This document shows, one piece after another, positions 25,255 to 38,100 of a stretch of 64,000 bases of DNA. The translations under genes and the position numbers were made by a program. Positions within the stretch are counted from its first letter, which is position 1, and the number at the start of each line of letters is the position of its first letter. Source of the DNA: Labia minor (taxonomy: Eukaryota > Arthropoda > Insecta > Dermaptera > Spongiphoridae); assembly GCA_963082975.1 (NCBI GenBank), contig OY720347.1, positions 9,778,225-9,842,224 of the forward strand, given 5' to 3'. The notes under the pieces are model-generated. The model ran no database searches and was not told the DNA's origin. It saw nothing but the letters and a program-made list of their open reading frames with translations.

Positions 25255-25290
25255 TTTTAAATTATTTAAACGGTGGCTCGGTGAACCAGG

Positions 25291-26189
25291 TAATACATAT
25301 ATACTTAAGGAATATAACAAATTATCAAGCCAATCTGCTTATTGGTCTTTTTGTTCAACTTTTAATTTTATTTTTATTTTTTCAATTTAATTATTCCTAC
25401 TCTTTAATATTTTTCTCAATGTAGCTCATACATTTAGATAACTTTACAATTGATTTTAGAAACAGAAATATATAAAAAATACCTAAAATTTTTTTTTGGT
25501 TGATTTGAAACGTGTCTATTAATAGAAAAATATGTAAAAATAGAAAGTAAGAAAACTTAAGAAATATAATCTTAAAAAAAACAAAAAACAACTAATCTAA
25601 TTATAAAATTTGGTGTAAAGTATTAAGAAATCCATTAAGTATGTATGAATGCATTCATTCTGATTTGGGTTGTGTTTTCCATCCTAAAAGTGAACCGATT
25701 CATTAATAAAAGAGAATGTCTCTCAAAGATAAATTGATATTACAAATTTCTCACATTCTAATTTTTATTAGAGAATATTTATTTTAAGTGACTATATATA
25801 TAAGTATTATAACTTGATTACACAACAATTTCTTTAATACTTTCACATTAAAAATTTAATTATATGCAATCATATTTCAATATTTCAAACGTAAATTTTT
25901 AGGCAATCAATCATTGAAATCAAAAAATAAAATAAACAAAAATCTTGAATTAAGTGAACATCTATTATTATGAGAAATAAAATTAAGACGTTGATATAAT
26001 AATGTTAACAGTTCACATATATTATATTTTATCAATTTATTATAAATCATTGATACCGTTTTATCGAATACATATATTATACTATATTATATTGAATTTC
26101 TTATACTATATAAGTAGAATAAATTTTATTAAAATAAAATGTTCTTAAATTCTTAATCAAAACGTTGACAATATGAATAAAAATTTTGG
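25291..26189. other. no gene seen
   Basis: AT-rich DNA. The open frames here are compositional, rich in Phe, Ile and Lys codons. Confidence 0.45.
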
Positions 26190-27165
26190 GCAATTGTTTA
26201 GTCTAACGTCTAACATATATAAAATGGATTTTAATAAAACTTTACTAGTGGATTCCTTTTTTGATTCAAAACCAACTTTCCTTAAGTTTCGCTTCTAGTT
26301 TACGAGGTAAAAATTATTAAAGTTTGCATGCTAACAGATGGTCTGTGGTTTGCATATAAATCCATTGATATTCTATTTAGCTACCATGTTATATTATTTG
26401 ACCACCAGAGAGCTCCATTAATTTTATGTTCTTATAAGATTAAATAAGCTGGAGTGTCTCCACTCGACTATCTCGCAAATTTGAATTGGATTAAATAACA
26501 TAATATATTATATTTAAATTAAATTAAATTAATTATAAACTATAAATTAAAATTAATAAATAATATTGATTAAACCAGTGCATGTTTGGCTCTTTGTTGA
26601 TAACACCACGTCACGTCTTGGCAGGTGAGATTTGCAGTGTTAAAAAATTAATTCTGGTACTTTCAGCGATTCAATCAAGATGAAATTCTATATATAACAG
26701 TTTTATGCAATTTTTAATCGTGTAAAAAACTATCAAACAAATATCTTTATTTTTACGGTCACTTTAAAGGAAAAAAAATCAAAACGTTGTAGGTAATGAC
26801 CCTCTTCCGGTTGAGCTACATTTCTCAAAAGTTGCTAGAAAACTAGGAATTTTGAATAATGCCCGTATACCAAATTTCATTATTATAGCTCAAACCGTTT
26901 TTGCGTAATCTTACCCACACAAAGAGACATTTTTCTCAGACTAAGTGAAAATGACTTAGGGACCTTCAAAACGTATAAAAACATCAAAATCTCGACATCG
27001 AAAATTTTCGTGATCGCAATACTATCTCTGACGAGATAGTAAAAATTAATTAATTAAATAATGTTACTATACCCAAACCGAACAGAAAAAAAAACGAAAA
27101 TTAGTGAATAAGTGAATAATTAGTGAATTTGTCAATAAAAATTACTTTATGAAAAAATTTCAATT
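26190..27165. mobile_element. foldback FB family, copy split by a HINE
   Basis: The left part (GATTTTAATAAAACTTTACTAGTGG onward) and the part after 27047 (CCAAACCGAACAG, GAATAATTAGTGAA) both match the FB copies at 29345, 40095 and 53195. A HINE-like element (26447-27047) divides it. Confidence 0.6.
26447..27047 (+). mobile_element. HINE/DINE-1-like element, copy 6
   Basis: Both ends present: AGCTGGAGTGTCTCCACTCG and ACTATCTCTGACGAGATAGT. It is inserted in the FB foldback, so it is the younger of the two. Confidence 0.65.
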
Positions 27166-27855
27166 ATTTTATAGGAACACAAATAAAAAAAAATGTCTTA
27201 AAAACTATGGAAGTATATACATACATTAAATTTATTGAAATTCAATTTCTCTTAAATAATATATAAATTAAAAAAAAATTAACAATTATTAAAATAAATA
27301 TTTTTAATTTTATTTTGAAATTAAATTAAAAACCATTATAGATTTTAAAATATTTTCTGTCAACTGTCAAAATGACAGCGCTATTGACGTGTCGTGCCGA
27401 TTTTACTAAAAATTGTAAATGCTTGATTAATTTGTAATTAATATTTAAGTAATTATAACTCTATTGTATAAGCTATATTATTGTAGAGTTTCATTAAAAT
27501 CCATTCAATAGTTTTTGTGTGAACGATGGTCGGACTTCGTCACAAACATCCACATTTATAATATATAAAAGATATAAGATTAGATATAAGTACACCTATA
27601 ATTTCTTATTATGTTAAATTTTATATACTTATTTTAAATCATGAAAAAAAAAGAAAAGAAATTTACTAATTTTGAATTAATTTTTGTTAATAAAATTACA
27701 ATTAAATAATCATTAATAAATGATAAATAATATTATTGATTTAAAATTAGCAAAATTTTATTCTTTTTATCAAAAATATTTATTATTTAATCAATAATTT
27801 ACAGCACGACAGTTTTATATGATTAAATTTATAGAGTACATACATATATATTTAT
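27166..27855. other. no gene seen
   Basis: AT-rich DNA. A phrase near 27485 (AAAATCCATTCAATAG) resembles repeat sequence but I cannot place it. Confidence 0.4.
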
Positions 27856-28195
27856 TACTATCAGATTTATCAGTGATATAATCACCTATTTTTGTGAGAT
27901 TGTTTTCTCGATAATTTTCAAGAGATTATGGGCTGTTGTCCAGTGCGGACGTGTGCCAATCTCAGGATTCTTCGGAGCTCAACAGCAACGCAGTGAGTAC
28001 AAAACCTTCCAAGCTATCAACCCAAAATCCCGATATTAACCCTTGGTCACACAGACTAAGACCCAGAATCCCAAAAAAATTCCCACCTAAATAATCTCTT
28101 GAAAACGGCGCCAAAGTGGGCGCCGTAACGTCGAGAAAACAATCCCATATAAATACGTGAATATATCTCTGATAAATCTGATAATAATAATAATA
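27856..28195. mobile_element. foldback MITE, deleted left arm
   Basis: ACTATCAGATTTATCAG at the left and CTGATAAATCTGATAAT at the right match the 6878-7362 element. Much of the left arm is missing (ATTGTTTTCTCGATAATTTT), leaving the centre GGCTGTTGTCCAGTGCGGAC and an intact right arm. Confidence 0.6.
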
Positions 28196-28362
28196 ATCTA
28201 AACCAATATATATATATATATATACATAGGGCGCGCACCTTTTTAAGTTCAAAGACAAAAAGCGGTTTTTTAGTCAAAACACTACTGTCGTTATTTTGGA
28301 GGAGACAATGTCAATCTTATTGGGTAAATTCAACAATTAAATTCAAGTTAAAGACCGTAAAA

Positions 28363-28623
28363 CAGTGATTCTCAACCACTGTGCCGCGGCACTATTGAGT
28401 GCCTTGTGATTTCAAAAGTGTGCCGCGAGTATATGAGGCTCTTAAACATTTCCGACTTGTTTTCTAAATTTTTGCAATTTGGTTTTAAAAAAAAAGATAA
28501 AACGTTTTTGGGCCACTTTTTTTCAATATTGTAAACTTTTACACTTATCTTTTTCTTTGTATGCCGCCAGATTTTTAAACCGTTAAAAGTGTGCAGCGAT
28601 AGAAAAAAGGTTGAGAATCACTG
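28363..28623. mobile_element. hAT MITE, CAGTGATTCTCAACC family
   Basis: Termini CAGTGATTCTCAACC and GGTTGAGAATCACTG. A perfect 8-bp duplication, CCGTAAAA, flanks it (28355-28362 and 28624-28631). It lies about 130 bp upstream of the exon carrying the peroxidase start codon. Confidence 0.9.
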
Positions 28624-28769
28624 CCGTAAAACCTAAAACAAAAGAATTCGAAAAAGCTTTCTGTCTTTGGACTGAAAAAGAAACTCGCCCTTATTTTAGA
28701 TTTATTTATCTTTTTGTTTTCTAATTTGTATTTTTGTTTTTATTTGTAGTGGAATCAGTCGAAAAGGCA

Positions 28770-28845
28770 ATGGCGAGGAACTTATGTCTCTTCCTGTTAA
28801 TTTTCACTTTGCAGGCCTTGGGACAATTTATACCTGACCATTTCA
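28770..28845 (+). CDS. peroxidase coding exon 1 (signal peptide)
   Basis: Starts with ATG in an AAGGCAATGG context, 20 bases after an acceptor (ATTTGTAG, 28749). It encodes MARNLCLFLLIFTLQALG then QFIPDHF. It ends TTCA|GTAAGC in phase 1. Confidence 0.9.
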
Positions 28846-31800
28846 GTAAGCTCACTTTATTATAATATATACTTTATTTGTAGATAAATCTATTATTTTT
28901 ATTATTGTAATTGTAATTAAAATAAAACAAAAAGTAGTAATATGGTGTTTGGGTGTTGATCTCTTTCAATGTCAAATGAATGATTCTATTGGTATTATTC
29001 TTTAAGGAAATAAATATTTATTTCATTTTGTCATTTGAATGTAATCTGATATTATCATTTACCTTGACAATTCATTCTTTAATAGAATAACATTTTTTTT
29101 ATTACCTTATATAAAAATATGCATGTTAGTTTATAAAGATAATGTGTAGTTACAATCTAAGAAAATCCCATTCACGAATCAAAATATACAATTTTAAATT
29201 TATTTATTTATTTATTAATAAAATAACAGAGTTGAATCTTTAAAGAGATTTATAATAATAAGTTTTTTTTTCCTTTGGAGTGATCATAATAATTGAAAGA
29301 TGTCTTTAGAAGAAAATATTTTTTTTTAATAATTTTTATTTAGGTAATTGTATAGTTTAACCGATGTATGATTGATTTAGATAAAACTTTACCAGTGGAT
29401 TCTATTTTTAATTCAAAACAAACTTTCGTCAAGAAGTATGTGGCGGTCTCTTCTAGTTTACGAGATAAAAATTATTAAAGTTTGCATAAAAACTAGTTAT
29501 GAAAGAGGAGCCATTTAATAATGTTTTATTGACTAATTCAGTAAATTTCGGTTTTTATAAGTTCAATTTGGATATATGGAAATTATTTAATTAATTTTTT
29601 AATCTTCTTATATCCAAACCAAACTAAAAAAAAGTGGAGCTCTCTAGTGGTCAAATAATAAAACTAGGTAGCTAAATAGAATACCAATGGATTTATATCC
29701 AAACTTTAATAATTTTTATCTCTTTATATAGAAGCAACCGCCACAAACTTCTTAAGAAAAGTTTTGAATCAAAAGAGGAATCTACTGGTAATGTTTTATT
29801 CAAATCCATAATATAACATTAAAAATTAATAATGACCATTGATTAACATCACTGCCCTGAATGGCATGTCTATAAACATATATATCGCTAACCTTTCTTC
29901 ACCCATTTGAGCCACATGTAGGTGTACTTTGGTGTTTGTATACTAGTTATGCCTTCTCTGAAATTCCCCTAATATTTCATCTTTTGTTGTTTGTTTTGAA
30001 CTTGAAATTCTTTTATTTTGAACTTGAAATTCTTTTATAGGTTTTAATTTTGATATTTTTCGCTAAAAACCAATGCTGGTGAAATTGAAATAATAACAGT
30101 CCTACGTTACATGATTGGAACTTTTATTAAATTTCCTTCGAATAATATTTACCATATATGTAGATAATAATAATAGTTACTCCTATTAATCTTTTCTACA
30201 TATTCAAATTTCTTATTTCCATACATTAACTACGGGGGTGGGGTGTAAAGTTTCCGGCCTGACCAAGAAAAACGATGTTTTTAATTTATTTTTCAACATT
30301 CAAGATAGCTGAGACCTGTACGATGTCAGGTGAACGTGTGCGAAATATTTTGCACAATCATTTGAACATGGATAGCTGCGTGCAACGTGGGTGCCGCGTT
30401 TGCTAACGTTAGACCAAAAACTACTTCGAAAAACCATTTCTACCGACAATTTGGCGCTGTAGGCGTAATCCAAACGAATTTTGGCGTCGATTCATAACTG
30501 ATGATGAGACTTAAATTAAATCAAATCAAATTTAATCAATTAATAAATAAATAAATTAATTAAATTAATTAACTAAATTAGAACATCGTTATGAGAAATG
30601 TATCAGTGTTGATGGAGATTATGTTGAAAAATATAGCAAAAAAAAAAATTTAAAAACATCGTTTTTCTTGGTCAGGCCGGAAACTTTTCACCCCACCCTC
30701 GTATACTTAATGAAATTTTATAGTTTTCTTGTTAAACCTAACACGGATTTAATTAATTATTTCTTGTTGTTAATTACTATTATATTGATTATGTTTCGTT
30801 ATATTATATTTCTAAAAATTATGATATTTTTAAAAGAATAGAATGAAAATTTACTGAAGCTTGACCTCGGTAAAAAGAGGTGTGGCTATTGCAGTAGTTG
30901 GTTAAGCGATTGTCATTTTCGTGAAATAAATTCTACTACATAGAAAAAAAATAGAAAAATAATATAAAAAAGTAAAAAACTAAAAAGAAAAAAAAAGTAA
31001 AAATGTAAAAGCAAAGGTGAAGGGATCGATTAGTAAGCGTAGAAAAGATAGAATGTGTCTCATTTTTTTGGATTTTTTACACCCCCTCCCTATCCCACTC
31101 AGATCATTAGTTTAGGCGTTCCGGTTGGTCAGTTATTGTTGGCTACCCACTTCTCCTTCTGTATCAAATTTGCCTCCGGATAAAAATAAATTAACGAGTA
31201 ATCAAACACTCCTTTCCAACATCGGAATAACATTTTATTTCAAATTAGATTTTACTGTTGGTGGTAATGGTAGGTAAATGTCAATAAAAATGTCAATAAA
31301 AATCATACTTATGTACAATAATTGAAAATTTTACCATTCTCGTCCAAGTTAAGTCATTCGAGGAAAAAAAAATCTTCAATTGGGTACAAAACATAGGTAT
31401 AGTGACGGAAAAATGTAAACACCATGAGGGCGCAGTTGTCGGGCAAACAATAGATTGAGAAAGGCAATTAATTGTCATAGCCTGACATCAGCACCCCCTG
31501 GCGTTTATATTTTTCCATCACCGTACATATCCTACATAATAATAGGACAGGGCCCCCTACTCCTTAGAAATCGGAGAAAACATTTTTTTTTAATATGATG
31601 ACTCTATGTGGCACCGCTAAGAGGCGCTGCAGGCGCATAACCGATAACTCTGCATGTAAACACACACACACACAAGCCCGATTTTTTTCAATTAGTTACT
31701 GCCTGCACTCGCATGGTGGCGCCAAAAACTTTGTTTCAGCAAAGACAATAGAGTTTACTAGTCTTATAGATGGTTTGTGTAATAGGATTAGGATAGAATG

Positions 31801-34710
31801 GTTTATTCTACTTTATTTTTTTCCATATTCACTCTATAAAATGATTTTACTTTTACTTTTTAAATGATCAAATATGTTTTTTTTAATAGAGAGCAGCTAG
31901 AAATAAAACATTTTTGTATAATATAAAATACATGATTGTGTAATAAATAATAATAAATAAAATTATTCTAAAGAGATAGCAAACTTTCTGGTTTATTTTA
32001 TGTAAAAAAAAAACAAACTAAAACATATCAATAAAATTAAATAAAAATTATAAAATATAATATAAATTTGTAATTTTAGTATATCAATAAATATGTATCA
32101 TTTCCGTCGTTTGTACGTGTGATTTCTGTAACATTATGAAGTTACAAATTGACAAAATTATTAATTTGTAACTTATTTCATTTTTTTAAAATTTTAAAAA
32201 AATAAAAAAATCATTACGGCGATTTGAATAAAGTTAATAATTTTAAATTCTAAGAAGAGTTTTATGTCGCTTGCAGCATATGATACCGGGAACGACTCTA
32301 GTTTGATTATATAACCTTATGACAGTGGTTTCCAACCTTTCTGTACCGGCGCCCCCCTTTTTTTAAAAAAAATTCTTGCGCCCTCTTTTTAAAAAAAGTT
32401 TTTGCGCCCTCTTTTTTAAAAAATTTTTTGCGCCCCCCTTAATTTTTGTAATAATCTAATTTCATAAATACTTATATAATATAGTAATTTATTTAATAGG
32501 CTACAAAATAACAGATACACATCACACTCCCACACCCACTCAATTAAGCAAAAGCATATTATAGATTATTATGGAATTTAGAAAAAATTAATTAAATACA
32601 ATAATTAAAAATCTTAAATATTTTAGTTGTAATTACGTAAAATTTAAATATTTTTCCCCCTTACTATATATGTTAATATACTTTTTGTACCACCGGTGGC
32701 TCATGCCACCACATAAAATAAATAGACAAATTATGGAGCCGGTGGGAACGTTTTAGAGTCACAATTATCTACATACCTCAAAAATTGTTTTTTAGTCTTT
32801 TCTCTTTCCTAAATGAAATTTTCTAGAATTGTTGATGGGTGGATAATAAGTAAAATTTCCAGATTATATATATAAAAATAAAAATATTTTCATTCTTATA
32901 TCAAATCGAGTTAAGAAAGCATTTATTTTTTATCATTCAATCAATTTTAATCATTTTTAAGATCATTTCAAAGTATATTCGTAATCATCATTTTGAAATA
33001 TTCTAAAGGTGCAAATTTTTATTTTTTCCAAATAGAAAAAATAAATAAATAAATTATATACTAACACAATTAATTTGGATTTTATATATTTTTAGGTTTT
33101 GGTTTAACACGACAACCGTTCAGTTCTTTTGGAAGTCTTTCAACACCATCCCCATCATCAGGATCCTCTTCATCATTTTTTAATACTCCATTTTTTGAGT
33201 AAGAATTTATATAATAATTTTGATTTAATGTAATTTACATATAGTATATGTATATTAAAAATAAATTTATGAATATTAATATACGCTTTATAATGTTCTC
33301 TCTTTCTCATCCACAATTTCCGCATATATTTACACAATGTGTCGCAAAAGTAGGGGCCTGACTAGCGAGTAGCGACTACGAGTACGAGTAACAAAACAAT
33401 TTTTTTTTTTTGGTGTCATTCAAAATAAACTCCTTCTTCATCAATACAGCGTGGGAACCGTCTGTAAATTGATTCAAAGCAACCCTGGAATTCATTTTTT
33501 GAGATGCTGTCTAGGACTTAGGTCACCGTGTTTTGGTTCTCTTCCACGCTTCCAAAATGCTTTCCTTTCATCGAAATTTTCATTTTTGGGAACAGCCAAA
33601 AATCAGCATGTGCCAAATCCGGCGAGTATGGGGGTGTTCCAACAAAACTAACGCCCCATTTTGCAAGAAACTCCTTCACAATTCTGCAATTGTGTGCAGG
33701 GGAATTGTCATGCAACAAATGCCACGTGCCTTGCTGCCATTTATCAGTTCTTAAATGATTTGCAACTTTTCTCATGTTATCATCACTCCTTTGGGGGTGG
33801 TTTGAATCAGAATTTGATGTTGGCGCGAATTTCGGATCGAGAATTCATTATTATCAATGACGAGGAGAGAAAAGTTTGTTCAGAAAAAAGAGAATTGTAA
33901 AAAACTTATAAACACAAGAAAAATTGAAACTTTCGTGAATGATACTATTTTTGTTTACACATTTAGTACAGTTTTTAGAGTGCAGATGGGGCTTATGAAA
34001 TAGTACATCTTCCCTTACTTTTGCGACAGACCGTGTATATACTAGTATATATCAGTTGCTATATTATAACTATACTATACTACTACCAAGTTCTCCTAGA
34101 AATAAATCAAAATCTTTTCTCCATTCGAGCAAACTTACTTTTTAACTTTTATCAATTTTTTTAGTTTTTTCAATGGACCAAATCCAAAGACTCAATGTCA
34201 ACCAGCAATTGCTCCATGTCAAAAAGGACCTTATCGATCTTTTGATGGCACATGTAACAATTTAGAAAATCCAATTTGGGGAAATGCCAATTCACGATAC
34301 GGGCGTTTACTCAGACCTCGTTTTGCTGATGGTGAGTACAAATATTTATTTTTTTTAAGCTTATCAACAGAAGCAAAACTATTTAAATGTATTTATTTAT
34401 TTTTAATTTTGGAAAAGAGATGCGTTTAAAATGATATAATTTTTAGATTTATCTTTTGTTAATTGTTTTTTTTTAATAGGAGTTTCTCAGCCGCCGGTAT
34501 CAGTATCTGGTAAACAATTGCCAGGTCCGCGAATGCTTTCCACTATCTTATTCCCAGATATTCCACAAGAAGATCCTCATTCCACTCTGGTTACAATGCA
34601 ATGGGGGCAACTTATTACCCATGATATGTCACTAGCAGCGGGTACCACCCAGGCGCGTAAGTCACTCTTTTGATTATTACCTAATTTATTATAACTTTTA
34701 AAATTAACAA

Positions 34711-34742
<32 letters not shown>

Positions 34743-35156
34743 TGAAGTTTTTATTTTAATTAGTCTAGTTTTTAAGATACTTTTATCGAATCGTAATTCT
34801 TGTCGAATTTTTTTTTATTTTTACTGGCCGACCATAGGAACGGAAGATATTAGTTTCACACCAAATTTCACATATGGAGATTTTTCCATATCTCAACGAA
34901 TCATGCATTTTGTTATCAGAAAAAAGTATTTTTAGCATGATCTGTCAGTCCGTCTGTCCATTGTGTATCCGTATAGATGTGTATAACTTGAACGGCTCAA
35001 CGGATTTTGATAAAATTTGATATATTTACTTATTTATGTGTCAGTAACATGAATTCTACTTTTGGTGTATATCCGGTAACCGGAAGTGGGAGTTTATAAA
35101 GTATTAATTTTATATTCATTGTCGGAAATTTTTAATTGCATTAAGCTAACTGGTGA

Positions 35157-35187
<31 letters not shown>

Positions 35188-38100
35188 ATGTTGTTTTTAG
35201 TTATTTTTAAATCTGGGTCGGTTACATGCCTGGCCACAGATCATTTTTAATTTTGTATTTAATTTTATTGGATAGAAAATAAAACTGAGAAAACATTCAT
35301 ACAACCAAGATTAATAAAATCAAATAATTCTTACAAGAATGATTCTATTATTATAATTGGTATTTGTTTTGAAAATATAAATTATTGGCAAATTTTACGG
35401 TCCAATAAGAAAAATTTCATTAAAAAAAAAACAAAAAAAAAAAAAAACAGTCATGACCCAAAATTAATATTAAATTTCAATATTTTTGATTAAGTGAAAT
35501 TTTTCAAGTTTCGTTTTTATATTTTATTTTATAATAATTAATAAAATACGAGTTTTTCAGAGAGGATACTTTTATACAATCGAGGAATAATCAAAAGTAA
35601 GAGCAACCAAAAATATCAATGTTTTTTAGTGTGTTTTGTTTGTTTCGCTTTTGCTTTATCCAAGTGTTTATTATTCACGCTTTTCGTTATTATATGTTTA
35701 TTACAAGTTACTTAATTATAAATAAATTACGTTTGTGTTTTCTAGATACATTTTATGTTTTATTTTTCTAATATTTATGATTCGATACTAAATATTTTAT
35801 ATATATGCCAAAATAATTATTATATTTTTTTTTAATGTAGTAGGGTAAAGTATAAAGTCCTGGCCCCGAGGCAGTCATTGGCCCCCTATCACTAAAAAAT
35901 AATAAGAGATTTTTATTTTAAAAATTGCGCTATTAACTATGGTTATGTAATCGTTTCATGTATGATTGTATAATCACTATCGAATACCTAGGCCAATAAC
36001 TATAATAGTGGGCCAATAACTGTATTTTTTAGGATTTTTTTTTTAAAAAGTGCTTTTTGAAAATGTCATAAAATTGATTTTTTTTTTATTCATCAAAATA
36101 CTCATAGTATCTATGTTCTGCAAACCTAATTTGAGACAGAATTGTTCCGCAATTTGCCCAGATATGCATTAAAGACTGCTAGGAATTGCTTAAGGGGGCC
36201 AACGACTGTATGCTTTACTCCAGGGGTGGGCAAAAGCCGGCCCGCCGGCCCGTTGAAAAGTTTGGCTATTATTTCGATCTTTTATTCAATATGGCTCTAA
36301 AAAAAAATGTCCCGGTTTGGTGTTTTCGAAATATGGTCCTCCGGCCCCCGGGAGACATTTTGAAAATGTTATTTTGGCCCGCGCTTAAAAGTATTTGCCC
36401 ACCCCTGCTTTACTCTATAGTGAAGAAACAAGTCTACTTTTAATCTTGATCTAATCTTTTTTTTTATTGTTTTTTTTTTTAATTTAAATTATTATTATTA
36501 TTAGGAACTCTTATAACATTATGACTCAGCGAATCAAGGGAAAAAAACTAAACTGATGAAATTGAATTTTCAATTAAAATTTTTAGATTTTGGAAAATGA
36601 CTTAAAACGAAATGGTTTATGTTCATTATTTCTTTGAAAAAGGTTTAGGAAAGAACAATAATTAACTAATTAATAAAATTTAAGAACCATATGGCTGTAG
36701 TGGTGTAATTTATGTTACAATTGGTTAATACTATTAACCTAAAAAAAATCTATTGATACGTTAATTAATGATAGATTAAGTGACGCGGATTAAATTAGAA
36801 ATGCTTGATTAAGAGTTGGTTATTCGATCTCGATATTAGATCATACTTAACTATTATAATAAATGATTTTATCTACTTTCATGCCGAATCACTTTGGTAA
36901 TCATTTTAATCATAAATTGAAATTAGTAAAATGAATTATTTGAATTATTGAAAAAATAAAATTTAAATTTGTGGCGTGTGAATTTTATTATATAATTAAT
37001 TATAATAATTAATTTTTAATATACATACGAGGTTTGATCAAAAGAAAAGGTGAATTTTGTATTATTTCGAAAAATTATTTATTTATGCATCAATATCCAT
37101 TTTGTTGTCCCCTTCAAAGTAATTCCCGTCAGATATAATGAATGGACTTATGCCAGCGCTTCTTCCATCATCTTCCATTCCGACTTTATCTCATCAATTG
37201 TTGCAAAACGCTTTCCTTTCATTGGTCTCTTCAGTTTTGGGAATAGAAAAAAGTCGCAAGGAGTCAAATCTGGTGAATATGGTGGTTGAGGCATGTTTTT
37301 TGTGTTATTATTGGCCAAAAAATCACAAACAAGCAATAATGTGTTAACTGGTGAATTTTCGTGATGCAGTATCCACAATTCCGATCGTTTGAGCCGTATT
37401 GCTTCACGCAAACATTGCATAACTTCCTTGTAGTATTCCTTATTTTGTTTTAAGTAAAAAATGGAAGAACACACAAAACGTGACTAACTTTATCAGTTGT
37501 CAAAAACAAACTACTAATCTAAAACTGGTTGATAAGTTCAACATATGAGAAACATATGTGAACCAAAATAACAAAAAAAAAAAAATTACGATAATCGAAT
37601 GTACACAGGCCGCGAAAATTCAAAATTCACCTTTTCTTTTGAACAGACCTCGTATTAATTGTTGATCAATATTTTAAAATATTAATAATTTCTTTTATTG
37701 CTAATTTTCACACACACACACACACACAATATACTTTTGAATTTAGCACCAAATTAAAATTATATTTTCACATTGAAATTTGTAATATCTTACTTTAAGG
37801 AATAATTTAATAATTTAAGTTTTTTAATTATTTGATTAGAAATAAAATTATAGTTTTTTTTATATAATACACCTGTGAAATAATAATTATTTTATCATTT
37901 TTAAATGATTCTAGATTAACGAATTCGAATCACTTTCCTTTGTTTAATTAAATGGAAATAATAAATTTCCAGATAATATAATTATCTAAAGATTTTTTAC
38001 TTTTTTTTATTTATATATGTGCTTGCTTTTTTAGTGGTTAATTTCAATATTTCAATGCTGATAATTTTAAATTAATTGAATTTTATATTATACATACGGA

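Larger units (their letters stand above)
23276..25290. mobile_element. 2-kb foldback element with long arms
   Basis: The ends are inverted: TTGGTTCACCAAGCC at the left and GGCTCGGTGAACCAGG at the right. Arms of several hundred bp (about 23276-23830 and 24585-25290) match, including ACAGCCCTTAAA and GATCTGTATTGGTTTC. The left arm contains a partial direct duplication (about 23345-23530 repeated at 23560-23720). The loop holds a (TA)n run. A hAT MITE (24914-25254) sits in the right arm. No coding region. Confidence 0.65.
28846..33095 (+). other. peroxidase intron 1 of the coding part
   Basis: A 4.25-kb intron containing an FB foldback (29345-29825), a mariner-type MITE (30231-30703), a TA MITE (31399-31525) and two hAT MITEs (31548-31779, 32323-32575). 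I see no coding sequence in it. The stretch 30704-31398 has no feature I can name. Confidence 0.7.

Noticed and set aside
36186..36443. 85-codon ORF
   Set aside because: It crosses a hAT MITE and its target duplications; no conserved protein features.
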